From Paludibacteraceae bacterium (GTDB taxonomy: Bacteria > Bacteroidota > Bacteroidia > Bacteroidales > Paludibacteraceae), in contig JAFXPK010000004.1 of the NCBI GenBank assembly GCA_017527905.1, positions 62,001 to 126,000 of the forward strand: a DNA stretch of 64,000 nucleotides, written 5' to 3'. The notes under the pieces are model-generated. The model was not told the origin of the DNA, searched no databases, and saw nothing but the letters and a program-made list of their open reading frames with translations. The stretch's first letter is position 1. Each line of letters opens with the position of its first letter. The translations under genes and the position numbers were made by a program. This document shows positions 28,039 through 37,245 of the stretch, in pieces.

Positions 28039-31000
28039 ATGGCGGAATTTGTTCATTTGCATGTCCACTCACACTACTCCATCCTCGACGGTATGTCGAA
28101 GGTGCCGGACTTGGTGGACAAGTGTATGCGGACCGGCATGCGCGCGATGGCGCTGACGGACCACGGTAATATGTTCGGCATCAAAGACCTGAAAGACTAC
28201 GTCAAGAAGGTGAATGGCGCTCCGAAGAAGAAGGTGAAGGAGTGCGAGGAGAACATAGAGAAGGAGACTGATCCCGCCAAGAAGGCCGAATTGGAGGCTG
28301 AACTGGTGAAGCTGAAGGAGAAGGCGGAGGCTTTCGTGCCGTTCAAGCCTATCATCGGTACGGAGGCTTACTGCGCTCGTCGTACGTTGCATGACAAGGA
28401 TAAGACGGTGAAGGAGATATCCGCGGAGACGGGCAAGGAACGTATCGTCGACCGTAGCGGTCATCACCTTATCCTCTTGGCGAAGAACATGGCGGGGTAC
28501 AAGAGTCTCTGTAAACTGGCTTCCATCGCCTACACGGAGGGTTATTATGACAACCCTCGTATCGATAAGAACGTGCTGAAACAGTACCACGAGGGGCTCA
28601 TCGTCTGCTCCGCCTGCTTGGGAGGCGAGATCCCTCAACTGATCATCGCTGGCAAGATCGATGAGGCTGAGAAGTCTATCATGTGGTTCAAGGAGATCTT
28701 TGGAGACGATTATTACTTGGAGTTGCAGCGGCATAAGACGGACAAGCCGAACGCCGCCACAGATACCTACGAGCGTCAGCAGGAGGTGAACAAAGTTCTG
28801 ATCGAATTGGCCCGCAAGACCAATACGAAGATCATCGCCACGAACGATGTGCACTTCGTCGAGGAGGAGCACGGCGAGGCGCATGACCGCCTTATCTGCT
28901 TGAGTACGGGTAAGGATTACGACGACCCGAACCGCCTGCACTACACGAAGCAGGAGTGGCTGAAGACGCCCGAAGAGATGTACAGCATATTCGAAGATAT
29001 CCCCGAGGCGCTGACGAACACGTTGGAGATAGCGGACAAGGTGGAGGTGTACGACATCGATTCGGACCCTATCATGCCTAAGTTTGATATCCCTGCTGAC
29101 TTCGGCACGGAGGAGGAGTACCGTAAGAAGTTCACGGAAAAGGACCTCTTCGACGAGTTCACGCAGAACGAGAAGCATGAGGTGGTGCTGAGTCAGGAGG
29201 ATGCTGAGAAGAAGATCAAGAAATTGGGTGGATACGAGAAGCTGTACCGTATCAAGTTGGAGGCGGATTACCTCAACAAGTTGGCTTGGGACGGAGCGAA
29301 GAAACGCTACGGCGACCATCTGACGGAGGAGCAGATAGAACGTATCACCTTCGAGCTGCATATCATGAAGACCATGGGATTCCCGGGCTACTTCCTGATC
29401 GTGCAGGACTATATCCGCGCCGCCCGCGAGGAGTTGGGCGTGAGTGTGGGACCGGGCCGTGGATCCGCCGCCGGATCGGTGGTGGCGTACTGCCTATGGA
29501 TCACGGACCTCGACCCGCTGAAGTATGACCTGCTGTTCGAGCGTTTCCTGAACCCTGACCGTATCTCCTTGCCCGATATTGACGTCGACTTCGATGATGA
29601 CGGTCGTAGCAAGGTGCTCACTTGGGTGCGCAAGCGTTATGGCGAGGAGAAGGTGGCGCATATCATCACTTACGGAACCATGGCGACGAAGTCCTCCGTG
29701 GCGGATGTGGGCCGTGTGCAGAAGGTGCCCCTCCCTACGGTGAACGCTATCAAGGCGTTGATTCCTGACCGTGGATTCGACGAGGAGTCGGTGAAGGCGG
29801 TGGAGGGTACGTTGCCTAAGAAGATGCCTAAGGTGAACCTCAAGAACTGCTTCAAGTATATCCCGCAGCTGCGAGACATGAAGAACGGTCCGGATGAGAA
29901 CATCTCCACGATGCTGACCTATGCGCAGGAGTTGGAGGATACCAACCGCCAAGTGGGTATCCACGCTTGTGGTGTGATCATCGGTGCGGACGACCTGACG
30001 AATTTCGCCCCTGTCTGCACCATCCATGATAAGAAGTTGGACAAGGATGTGGTGGTGACCCAATACGACGGACATGTGGTCGAGTCGGTGGGTTTGATCA
30101 AGATGGACTTCCTCGGACTCAGTACCCTGACGTTGATCAAGGAGGCGCTCGCCAACGTGAAGAAGGCGCGTGGCATCGAGGTGGATATCTCCAACATCCC
30201 TATTGATGACGAATTGACCTACCAACTCTATAGTGAGGGCCGCACCATCGGCACGTTCCAGTTCGAGTCGCCCGGTATGCAGAAATACCTTCGCGAGCTG
30301 AAGCCTACGCAGATCACGGACCTTATCGCCATGAACGCGTTGTATCGTCCGGGACCTATCGAATATATCCCTACGTTCATCCGCCGTAAGAATGGTTTGG
30401 AGCCTATCGAGTACGATATCCCTGTGATGGAGAAGTACCTCAAGGATACCTATGGTGTCACCGTCTACCAGGAGCAGGTGATGCTGCTGAGCCGTTTGCT
30501 GGCCAACTTCACCCGTGGTGAGGCGGATACCTTGCGTAAGGCGATGGGTAAGAAGATCTTCGCCATGCTGGCCATTCTGAAGCCTAAGTTCATCGAGGGC
30601 GGTAAGAAGAACGGACATGACCCTGAGATTCTGGAAAAGATATGGAAGGACTGGGAGAAGTTCGCCTCCTACGCCTTCAACAAATCGCATGCCGCATGTT
30701 ACGCCTGGGTGGCCTACCAAACCGGTTACCTGAAGGCGCATTACCCTGCGGAGTACATGGCCGCCAACCTGACGCTCAGTAAGGATAACATCACCGATGT
30801 GCAGAAATTCATGGAGGAGTGCAAATCCATGAAGATCAAGGTGAAGGGACCTGACGTGAACGAGTCCGAACTGAACTTCACCGTGAACCAGACGGGCGAG
30901 ATCCGCTTCGGATTGGGAGGCGTCAAGGGCGTCGGCGAGGGTGCGGTGATGGCGATCGTGTCCGAGCGGGAGAAGAACGGTCCGTACACCTCCATCTTCG

Positions 31001-31929
31001 ATTTTGTGGAGCGTGTCGACCTTAAGGCCTGCAACAGAAAGACGATCGAGAGTTTGGCGCTTTCGGGCGCATTCGATTCCCTTCCGAACTGCACCAGGGA
31101 GCAGATCATGTCGCCTACGGACAAAGGCCGTACCGTGTCGGAGGTGCTCTGCCAGTATGGCACGCAGTGCAAATTGGCCGCACAGAGCAATGTGCAGTCC
31201 CTCTTCGGCGGGGATGTGGGTATGAAGCCACAGCAGCCTATATTGCCGAAGGCGGAGGCGTGGTCCGATCTCTATCGGTTGGAAAAAGAGCGGGAGTTGG
31301 TTGGAATTTATCTTTCTGCCCATCCACTTGATGCGTATTACGTATTTTTAAATTATATTTGCAATGTGAGGATGAATGATATGGAGACGGACGCAAGTTT
31401 CGGAGCCAATCATCTGGACCAGGAGTTGATGATGGGAGGCGTCATCACGGAGGCTGTCTCCACCGTCTCGAAGAAGGGAACGCCTTGCCGGTTCATCACG
31501 GTGGAGGATTACTCGGGGTCCCATCGCTTCGCCCTCTTCCGTTCGGAGGACATTGTGAAGTTCTCCCCGTATGAGAAGGGCATGATGGTCTTCATCAGTG
31601 GCAGTTACTCCAAGCGGAGGTATGGTGACTTCATCGATTTCAACATCGCCTCGGTGAAGCCATTGGCGGAGGAGAGCCGCGATTTCTCCGGCAACCTGAC
31701 GATTAAGATCAAGGAGGAGAATGTGACGCCGGAGTTCGTGACTAACTTTTTGTCATTGATTGAAGGACAAAATGGCAATGTGAACCTCTCCTTGTCGGTG
31801 GTGGAACCATCCACAGGTAATCCTGTGACTGTGACGTCCCGCTCCAGACGCATCAAGCTTACGCGTCCTCTGATGGAGTATCTCGAGCAGATGCGGCAGG
31901 AAGGTACGGTTGACCTTAGCGTCGCTTAA
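28039..31929 (+). CDS. dnaE: DNA polymerase III alpha subunit
   Basis: 1296 residues; the replicative polymerase catalytic subunit. The PHP domain begins at residue 3 (FVHLHVHSHYSILDG, ALTDHGNMFG). It is interrupted at about 58-98 by a Lys/Glu-rich helical insertion. The catalytic palm has GPGRGSAAGS and PDIDVDFDDDGR near 512-523, giving two of the catalytic aspartates. Later come FTRGEADTLRKAMGKK, the helix-hairpin-helix region (NKSHAACYAWVAYQTGYLKAHYP) and a C-terminal OB domain (FITVEDYSGSHRFALF). The length fits DnaE1 of Bacteroidota. A short AT-rich patch at 31290-31380 is unlike the rest of the gene. The following trx gene begins 51 bases downstream. Confidence 0.97.
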   Translation: MAEFVHLHVHSHYSILDGMSKVPDLVDKCMRTGMRAMALTDHGNMFGIKDLKDYVKKVNGAPKKKVKECEENIEKETDPAKKAELEAELVKLKEKAEAFVPFKPIIGTEAYCARRTLHDKDKTVKEISAETGKERIVDRSGHHLILLAKNMAGYKSLCKLASIAYTEGYYDNPRIDKNVLKQYHEGLIVCSACLGGEIPQLIIAGKIDEAEKSIMWFKEIFGDDYYLELQRHKTDKPNAATDTYERQQEVNKVLIELARKTNTKIIATNDVHFVEEEHGEAHDRLICLSTGKDYDDPNRLHYTKQEWLKTPEEMYSIFEDIPEALTNTLEIADKVEVYDIDSDPIMPKFDIPADFGTEEEYRKKFTEKDLFDEFTQNEKHEVVLSQEDAEKKIKKLGGYEKLYRIKLEADYLNKLAWDGAKKRYGDHLTEEQIERITFELHIMKTMGFPGYFLIVQDYIRAAREELGVSVGPGRGSAAGSVVAYCLWITDLDPLKYDLLFERFLNPDRISLPDIDVDFDDDGRSKVLTWVRKRYGEEKVAHIITYGTMATKSSVADVGRVQKVPLPTVNAIKALIPDRGFDEESVKAVEGTLPKKMPKVNLKNCFKYIPQLRDMKNGPDENISTMLTYAQELEDTNRQVGIHACGVIIGADDLTNFAPVCTIHDKKLDKDVVVTQYDGHVVESVGLIKMDFLGLSTLTLIKEALANVKKARGIEVDISNIPIDDELTYQLYSEGRTIGTFQFESPGMQKYLRELKPTQITDLIAMNALYRPGPIEYIPTFIRRKNGLEPIEYDIPVMEKYLKDTYGVTVYQEQVMLLSRLLANFTRGEADTLRKAMGKKIFAMLAILKPKFIEGGKKNGHDPEILEKIWKDWEKFASYAFNKSHAACYAWVAYQTGYLKAHYPAEYMAANLTLSKDNITDVQKFMEECKSMKIKVKGPDVNESELNFTVNQTGEIRFGLGGVKGVGEGAVMAIVSEREKNGPYTSIFDFVERVDLKACNRKTIESLALSGAFDSLPNCTREQIMSPTDKGRTVSEVLCQYGTQCKLAAQSNVQSLFGGDVGMKPQQPILPKAEAWSDLYRLEKERELVGIYLSAHPLDAYYVFLNYICNVRMNDMETDASFGANHLDQELMMGGVITEAVSTVSKKGTPCRFITVEDYSGSHRFALFRSEDIVKFSPYEKGMMVFISGSYSKRRYGDFIDFNIASVKPLAEESRDFSGNLTIKIKEENVTPEFVTNFLSLIEGQNGNVNLSLSVVEPSTGNPVTVTSRSRRIKLTRPLMEYLEQMRQEGTVDLSVA

Positions 31930-31980
31930 GCGCTTATGGTATGGTTTTTGTAAGAATAATAGTAAAAAACATATACGAGT

Positions 31981-32292
31981 ATGATTAATATTACAGATGC
32001 TAATTACGAAGAGATGGTAAAGAGCGACAAGCTCTTAGTGTTGGATTTCGGCGCAAGTTGGTGTGTCCCTTGCAAGAACGTCGCTGTAGTCTTGGAGGAG
32101 TTGTCCGAAACATATGCTGACCGCGTGTTGATCGGCAAAGTGGATGTGGACGAGAACCCCGACTTGGTCGGCATGTACAAGGTGCGCAATGTGCCTACTA
32201 TCTTCTTGGTGCGTAACGGACAGGTTGTCGACAAGATGGTCGGTGGCTATCCGAAGCCTGATATCGTGGCTAAAATCGATGCCAATTTATAA
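31981..32292 (+). CDS. trxA: Thioredoxin
   Basis: 103 residues with a single thioredoxin fold and no signal peptide, so it is cytoplasmic. The active site is WCVPC (Cys28, Cys31) in FGASWCVPCKN, where most thioredoxins have WCGPC. The cis-Pro motif NVPTIFLVRNG is present, as is KVDVDENPDL. It reduces protein disulfides using thioredoxin reductase, which is not in this window. The Val in place of Gly may shift redox potential or partner choice. It is followed after 8 bases by the small gene at 32301. Confidence 0.93.
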   Translation: MINITDANYEEMVKSDKLLVLDFGASWCVPCKNVAVVLEELSETYADRVLIGKVDVDENPDLVGMYKVRNVPTIFLVRNGQVVDKMVGGYPKPDIVAKIDANL

Positions 32293-32300
32293 TTCCGCGT

Positions 32301-32696
32301 ATGGATTCTAGCGCTTTGATATACATATTGATTTTCGTCGGACTATTTGTCTATTCTCTCTTGAAGAATAAGATGAAGTCGGATGAGAAGCGTGAGGAGA
32401 GCCGGGCGAAGTCTCAGACGATCAGCACGGGTGTGGAACCGATGACGTTTCCTTCACGGAAGAGTGCGCCTAATAAGAAAACTTCCGACCCGTTCCTGAC
32501 GACGGAGATGGACACGTACGATTCGGTTAAAGACAACCGAAAGCTGAAGAAACACACTAAAAAGAACGCTCCCGCTGAGAAACCGATTGATTCCTCAGAA
32601 AACAACTATGGAACGGATAACGGATTCTCCATGAAAACGGTGGAGGATGCGAGACGGGCGTTCATCGCTTCAGAGATCTGGAATAGGAAGTATTAA
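32301..32696 (+). CDS. Small membrane-anchored hypothetical protein
   Basis: 131 residues. One transmembrane helix at about 5-21 (ALIYILIFVGLFVYSLL) is followed by a Lys/Glu-rich, low-complexity cytoplasmic tail with many Lys, Ser and Thr and a small C-terminal helix (TVEDARRAFIASEIWNRKY). No family was recognised. It sits 8 bases after trxA and 15 bases before the sirtuin gene, so all three are likely co-transcribed with dnaE. Confidence 0.75.
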   Translation: MDSSALIYILIFVGLFVYSLLKNKMKSDEKREESRAKSQTISTGVEPMTFPSRKSAPNKKTSDPFLTTEMDTYDSVKDNRKLKKHTKKNAPAEKPIDSSENNYGTDNGFSMKTVEDARRAFIASEIWNRKY

Positions 32697-32711
32697 TTAA
32701 TCAATAATACC

Positions 32712-33407
32712 ATGGGAAAGAAAAGGTTGGTTGTCTTGACGGGTGCGGGTATCAGTGCGGAGAGCGGTATCAGCACGTTCCGTGATTCGGACGGCCTTTG
32801 GAACGAGTATCGTGTCGAGGATGTCGCCACGCCGGAAGGCTTTTACCGTAACCCGAAAATGGTCTTGGACTTCTACAACGATATGCGCAGGGACCTGAAA
32901 AACCATCAGCCTAACTACGGACACATCGGACTGAAGGAGTTGGAGGAGGATTTCGACGTGAAGATCATCACCCAAAACGTGGATGACCTGCATGAAAGGG
33001 CGGGTAGCTCGTCCATCATCCATCTCCATGGGGAACTGATGAAGGTATGCTCCTCTAAGGATACGAGCCTTGTGACGACCTTGCCTTCCATGGAGAGTGA
33101 GATTCACGTGGGGGATAAGGCTTCCGACGGTAGCCAACTGCGTCCTTTCATCGTGTGGTTCAGTGAGCCAGTGCCGATGATCGAGCCTGCCATCGAGTGG
33201 GTGGAGCAGGCGGATATCTTTTTAATCGTGGGCAGCTCGTTGGTTGTTTATCCTGCGGCGGGGTTGGTTCATTACCTGCGTAGGGAAGTGCCTATTTATG
33301 TGATAGACCCTAAACCGGTCACTGTCCCATCATCTAGGCCCATCTATATGATCCAGAAGGGGGCCTCCGAGGGAATGAAGGAGTTCATCTCGATGGTTCG
33401 CGGATAG
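32712..33407 (+). CDS. cobB: Sir2-family NAD-dependent deacylase, zinc-cysteines absent
   Basis: 231 residues. The Rossmann motif GAGISAESGISTFR (about 9-22), the NAD site TQNVDDLHERAG, the catalytic HLHGEL (His near 106) and the C-terminal GSSLVVYPAAG are all intact. FYNDMRRDL keeps the Tyr and Arg that define class III enzymes acting on succinyl/malonyl-lysine, as in E. coli CobB. The region between HG and LRPFIVWF, where four Cys normally bind zinc, has only one Cys. It removes acyl groups from lysine using NAD. The desuccinylase preference is inferred from the Tyr/Arg pair. Confidence 0.92.
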   Translation: MGKKRLVVLTGAGISAESGISTFRDSDGLWNEYRVEDVATPEGFYRNPKMVLDFYNDMRRDLKNHQPNYGHIGLKELEEDFDVKIITQNVDDLHERAGSSSIIHLHGELMKVCSSKDTSLVTTLPSMESEIHVGDKASDGSQLRPFIVWFSEPVPMIEPAIEWVEQADIFLIVGSSLVVYPAAGLVHYLRREVPIYVIDPKPVTVPSSRPIYMIQKGASEGMKEFISMVRG

Positions 33408-33612
33408 GTAATCCGGGGATTAATATCTTTTGGAGTGCTTCTTCCGCCTGGTTAGGAACTCCCACAGGCTGTGTTCCCTTGATTTATGCGACTTATTTTT
33501 CTCTGAATTTTAAGTTTTTGAGCATTTTCCCCGTTATCTAACGATAAATGACTATCTTAGCACGATTTTTAACCAAAATATAAACGAATAACTAAAAAAG
33601 AAGGAATATAAT

Positions 33613-35316
33613 ATGGAAGAGAAGACCAAAGGTGCGTGGAAAATCAAGACGCTCCTCTCTATCGCAGGTAAGATGCAGTGGAGAAAATTGGACAAGGCCG
33701 CCAAGGATTGTAAGAAAGCGCAAGAGAAAACGCTGAGAGGTATTTTGGAATATGCGAAGGATTCCGTTTATGGTAAGGAACATAACTTCGCCAAGATATT
33801 GGAAGCGAAGAGCGCTGACGAGTTGTTCAAACTCTATGAGGAAAACGTGAAGTCTAACGACTACGAGGATTTCCGCCCATACGTGGAGCGTCACAAACAT
33901 GGTGAGGAGAACGTGCTTTTCCCTGGCAAACCTAAGATGTACGCCACCACTTCCGGTACGACCAGCGAGCCTAAGTGGATTCCTATCACGAACGAATATT
34001 ACTCCAACGTATATAGCAAGATGACGAAGGTGTGGTTGTACTCCTTCATCAAGAACCGTCCGAAGACTTTCGACGGACAGATCGTCTCCATCGTGGGCAA
34101 GGCCATCGAGGGTGCCGCTCCGGACGGAACAGTGTATGGCTCCGTTTCAGGTGTGACGCAACGTGACTGCCCTGAGTTCATCAAGGTGGCTTACACGGCC
34201 CCTGCGGATGTCTTCACCATCTCAGACTACAAGGCGCGCTACTATTGCATCATGCGTTTGGGTATCGAGCACAATGTGCACTTGATCGTGACCGCAAACC
34301 CTTCCACTATCGTGGAGATGCAGAACAACGTGAACGAGTTCTACGACGATTACGTGGATGATATCGAGAAGGGTACCATCAGCGCTAAGATCAATATCCC
34401 AGAAGAGGTTAGACAAAACATCATCAAGGGCAAGAACCTGCAGCCAAACCCTGAGCGTGCGAAGGAACTCCGCGCGTTGAAGGAGAAGTACGGCATCGTG
34501 TTGCCTAAGCACTATTGGCCTAACATGCAGATCCTGAACACTTGGAAGTGCGGTAACACGAAGTTCTATTTGGAGAAGTTCAAGGATTCATTCCCTAAGG
34601 ATATGATGCACTTGGAGTTCAGCTACTTCTCTTCCGAGTGCCGCGCCGGATTGGTGTTGGACGATACGACCGGTACGGTCCTCTTCCCTCACATGCACTA
34701 TTTCGAGTTCGTGGAGAAGAGCGATCTTGAGAACCCTAACCCTAAGTTCCTGCGCCTACACGAACTGGAGGTTGGCAAGCAATATTGCCCATACGTAACC
34801 ACATGGGCGGGTCTCTACCGTTACACGATGAGCGATTTGCTCGAGGTGGAGGGATTCTATGGAACCATCCCTAAGGTTCACATGGTACAGAAGATCAACG
34901 GTATCGTGACGATGACGGGCGAGAAACTCCACGAGACCCAATTCACGGGCGCTGTCGAGGAGGCTGCGAAGGAGTTGAACATGCCGGTTAAGTTCTTTAT
35001 CGGTTTCGCCGACCTGAGCGTTTCCGCTTACCACTTCTACTACGAGTTCGAGAACCAGGATACTACGCAGGAACAAGCCGAGGCGTTCACTAAGTTGGTG
35101 GATGACAAACTGAAACAGCGCAACATGGAGTATCAGGCTAAGCGTGACTCCTTGCGTGTGCACGACCCGATCACGCACATGCTCGTTTCCGAATCATTCG
35201 AGAAGTTCAAGGCACGTTGCATCGAAGAGGGTGCCCGCGACGGACAGTTCAAGCTGAACTTGTTGTTGCAGGATGAGAACCGTCATGCTAAATTCAAAGA
35301 CCTCGTTAAGAAGTAA
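33613..35316 (+). CDS. GH3-family acyl-adenylating enzyme
   Basis: 567 residues matching the GH3 (auxin-responsive promoter) superfamily, which in plants adenylates carboxylic acids and joins them to amino acids. The nucleotide-binding signature TTSGTTSEPKWIPIT is at about 112-126. Further conserved stretches are AYTAPADVFTISDYKARYYC, ECRAGLVLDD and TWAGLYRYTMSDLLEVEGFY. Bacterial members are widespread in Bacteroidota, with substrate unknown. The stop codon shares a base with the ATG of the HAD phosphatase gene (TAATG at 35314-35318), so the two are translationally coupled. Cytoplasmic. Confidence 0.9.
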   Translation: MEEKTKGAWKIKTLLSIAGKMQWRKLDKAAKDCKKAQEKTLRGILEYAKDSVYGKEHNFAKILEAKSADELFKLYEENVKSNDYEDFRPYVERHKHGEENVLFPGKPKMYATTSGTTSEPKWIPITNEYYSNVYSKMTKVWLYSFIKNRPKTFDGQIVSIVGKAIEGAAPDGTVYGSVSGVTQRDCPEFIKVAYTAPADVFTISDYKARYYCIMRLGIEHNVHLIVTANPSTIVEMQNNVNEFYDDYVDDIEKGTISAKINIPEEVRQNIIKGKNLQPNPERAKELRALKEKYGIVLPKHYWPNMQILNTWKCGNTKFYLEKFKDSFPKDMMHLEFSYFSSECRAGLVLDDTTGTVLFPHMHYFEFVEKSDLENPNPKFLRLHELEVGKQYCPYVTTWAGLYRYTMSDLLEVEGFYGTIPKVHMVQKINGIVTMTGEKLHETQFTGAVEEAAKELNMPVKFFIGFADLSVSAYHFYYEFENQDTTQEQAEAFTKLVDDKLKQRNMEYQAKRDSLRVHDPITHMLVSESFEKFKARCIEEGARDGQFKLNLLLQDENRHAKFKDLVKK

Positions 35317-36008
35317 TGGTGAAGATTGATTGGTCGAGAGTGAAGGCAGTTATCTTCGATTTCGACGGTACATTATACGACAAGAAGAATTATCCCCTTC
35401 ACCTGATCCTAGCGAATCCTCTGGATATCTGTAAAGTGGGTGCCGAGCGTTCTGTGCGGAAAGGGATGAAGGACAAGGACTTCGAGACGGCGGAGAATTT
35501 CAATCAGGCCTTTTTCCAACAATTGGCGGAAAGACAGAAGGTGTCTGTCGAAAAAGCCCAAACGTGGTACAACGAGGCCTATTTGGGGCGTTTCTTGAAG
35601 ATCCTGAAGAAGCATTACCATGCTCAGCCTAGGGTGGACGAGCTTCTGGAGAAACTCCGCGACCGCGACGTGAAGACGGCTGTCTTCTCGGATTACCAGC
35701 GTACGGAGGAGCGCATGGAGGCTGTCGGACTTTCCCCCTCGGCGTTCGACTTCTGTTTCAGTGCCCCTGACATGGGTGCGTTGAAGCCGGCACCCCGCCT
35801 GATGTGGGAGATTCTTTCCGAAATGGAGGTGGAGGGCCCTGAGATCCTTGTGGTCGGCGACCGAACCGACACGGACGGTGTCTCCGCCTTGGTGGTGGAC
35901 GGACAATTCATCCAGATTGTCAGGAAGGATCCGCAGGAGGTTTCCACGCATGCAGTCATGCTTTGGGACGAGTTTGTGGAGGAAGCCATGAACGTTCCGA
36001 TGGGATGA
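35316..36008 (+). CDS. HAD-superfamily hydrolase (phosphatase)
   Basis: 230 residues. Motif I FDFDGTLYD places the nucleophile at Asp15 and the acid/base at Asp17. Motif II is TAVFSDYQ and motif IV VVGDRTDTDGVSAL. A helical cap lies at about 35-95, so it belongs to the subfamily I (phosphoglycolate phosphatase-like) group. The substrate is unknown. The one-base overlap with the GH3 gene suggests that it dephosphorylates a compound related to the GH3 reaction, or is simply co-expressed. Confidence 0.87.
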   Translation: MVKIDWSRVKAVIFDFDGTLYDKKNYPLHLILANPLDICKVGAERSVRKGMKDKDFETAENFNQAFFQQLAERQKVSVEKAQTWYNEAYLGRFLKILKKHYHAQPRVDELLEKLRDRDVKTAVFSDYQRTEERMEAVGLSPSAFDFCFSAPDMGALKPAPRLMWEILSEMEVEGPEILVVGDRTDTDGVSALVVDGQFIQIVRKDPQEVSTHAVMLWDEFVEEAMNVPMG

Positions 36009-36033
36009 TTCGTACATGATTTCGATGATTTAT

Positions 36034-36066
36034 AAGGCGGATACATTGTGTGTCCGCCTTCTTTTT
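36034..36066 (+). terminator. Terminator after the GH3-HAD operon
   Basis: An 11-bp stem AAGGCGGATAC/GTGTCCGCCTT with one G-U pair (36034-36044, 36050-36060) and a 5-base loop, then C and T5. Confidence 0.88.
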
Positions 36067-36169
36067 CCTCTGAAAAATCCATTCGAATATGGGTGGTTTT
36101 GTTTAAATTGATTAATTTTGCGGATGATGTGTCATCGCAAAGGAACTTTTTTATAATAGTTTGGATGTT

Positions 36170-36868
36170 ATGTTGGATTCCAGTGAACTGATTAATAGTA
36201 AAGAAAGATACGAGTATTACAAGAAGGCGGATGTTGTCGCATATTCTGTCTATCCTTCTTTTAAGGGTAAATTACGCGCTTTGATATTGGATTTTAGTTA
36301 TCGCTATTCCCGGGTGTTGAGGCGATATGAGTATGTGATGAACTGCAAGAAGGGATTGCGCAAACATCTGGAACTGTTCTTCATCGTGTTCATATATAGG
36401 CGTTTAATGTTTCAGACCGGGTATAATGTTCCGCCTAATGTGTTGGCTCCTGGTTGTTGTCTTCATGGGTTGGGCCCTATAAATATTAACCGAGGTTCCA
36501 GTATTGGGGAAAACACTCGTATCCATGTGGGTGTTCAGGTCGGTACGGGGGCGGGCTATTCGAATGCCGCACCTAAAATCGGGAAGAATTGTTACCTGGG
36601 CCCTGGATCGAAAATGTTCGGTGAAATTACCATAGCTGATTGCACGGTGGTCGGAGCCAATTCTGTTGTGAACAAAAGTTGCGAGAAGAGCAATGTGCTC
36701 TTGGCTGGTATGCCCGCCACTGTGAAGAAAGAAGACTTGGATGTGTACAATCTCATCATCCCTTCCACTATGATTGCTCAGTTCGATTTGGCGGAGAGGC
36801 GCGCCCTCGCCCGTAAGCCATCCCTCGTGGTGAAGAAATATTTGGAGGAGAAGGGATACTTGAATTAA
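36170..36868 (+). CDS. Hexapeptide-repeat acyltransferase (serine acetyltransferase-like)
   Basis: 232 residues from the ATG at 36170; a TTG start three codons earlier is possible. The N-terminal half (1-100) is helical and basic. The C-terminal half is a left-handed beta helix of hexapeptide repeats (APGCCLHGLGPININRGSSIG, IHVGVQVGTGAG, KIGKNCYLGPGSKMFGEITI, VVGANSVVNKS) as in serine O-acetyltransferases and glycan acetyltransferases. The catalytic His is probably in CLHGLG or RIHVGV. No cys gene neighbours it, so glycan or lipid acetylation is as likely as cysteine synthesis. Confidence 0.8.
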   Translation: MLDSSELINSKERYEYYKKADVVAYSVYPSFKGKLRALILDFSYRYSRVLRRYEYVMNCKKGLRKHLELFFIVFIYRRLMFQTGYNVPPNVLAPGCCLHGLGPININRGSSIGENTRIHVGVQVGTGAGYSNAAPKIGKNCYLGPGSKMFGEITIADCTVVGANSVVNKSCEKSNVLLAGMPATVKKEDLDVYNLIIPSTMIAQFDLAERRALARKPSLVVKKYLEEKGYLN

Positions 36869-36924
36869 TTAAGAATTAAGAATTAAGAAATGTTTTTTAG
36901 TTGTTCACTGCGCTGGATACAAAC

Positions 36925-36953
36925 AAAAAAGGTTGAATGCTAAGCATCCAACC
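36925..36953 (-). terminator. Terminator of tRNA-Asp
   Basis: Read on the minus strand, GGTTGGATGC-TTA-GCATTCAACC forms a 10-bp stem with one G-U pair (36953-36931), followed by T6 (36930-36925). A plus-strand T5 on the other side may let it also stop the acyltransferase transcript. Confidence 0.85.
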
Positions 36954-36959
36954 TTTTTG

Positions 36960-37033
36960 CGGTGCGGACGGGACTCGAACCCGTGACCCCATGCGTGACA
37001 GGCATGTATTCTAACCAGCTGAACTACCGTACC
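36960..37033 (-). tRNA. tRNA-Asp (GTC)
   Basis: A 74-base cloverleaf on the minus strand: anticodon arm CATGC/GCATG with loop CTGTCAC (anticodon GTC), and T-arm ACGGG/CCCGT with TTCGAGT. The acceptor stem GGTACGG/CCGCACC has an A-C mismatch at the fourth pair. CCA is not encoded. Confidence 0.93.
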
Positions 37034-37216
37034 AATCACATCGGGTGTTCCCCAAATGCAGTGCAAAGGTAGTGTTTAAATTTTAATGTGCAATGCTTTT
37101 GGCCTCTTTTTTCTGCGGTTTGCGCATTTTTTTTAGGAAGGGGCTGTTATCCTTGTGGAATTTTGTTTGTTAATACTTTGTCGTGGAGTTTTTTAGCCTT
37201 ATAAGTGAATTATTTG

Positions 37217-37225
37217 TAGATTTGC
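37217..37225 (+). promoter_or_regulatory. Possible -7 element of the SGNH-MBOAT operon
   Basis: TAGATTTGC is a perfect TAnnTTTG match 21 bases before the ATG at 37246. No TTG is found at the expected upstream distance. Confidence 0.45.
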
Positions 37226-37245
37226 ATTTGTAAATATGTATTTTG

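Larger units (their letters stand above)
36869..37245. other. Intergenic region with tRNA-Asp
   Basis: 377 bases. It begins with three copies of ATTAAGA (36868-36888), then holds the tRNA-Asp terminator and tRNA-Asp gene, both read from the minus strand, and a promoter-like element before the SGNH gene. Confidence 0.6.

Noticed and set aside
36161..36868. Naming the hexapeptide acyltransferase cysE
   Set aside because: The hexapeptide fold is clear but the N-terminal serine acetyltransferase domain is not convincing and there is no cysteine pathway gene nearby.
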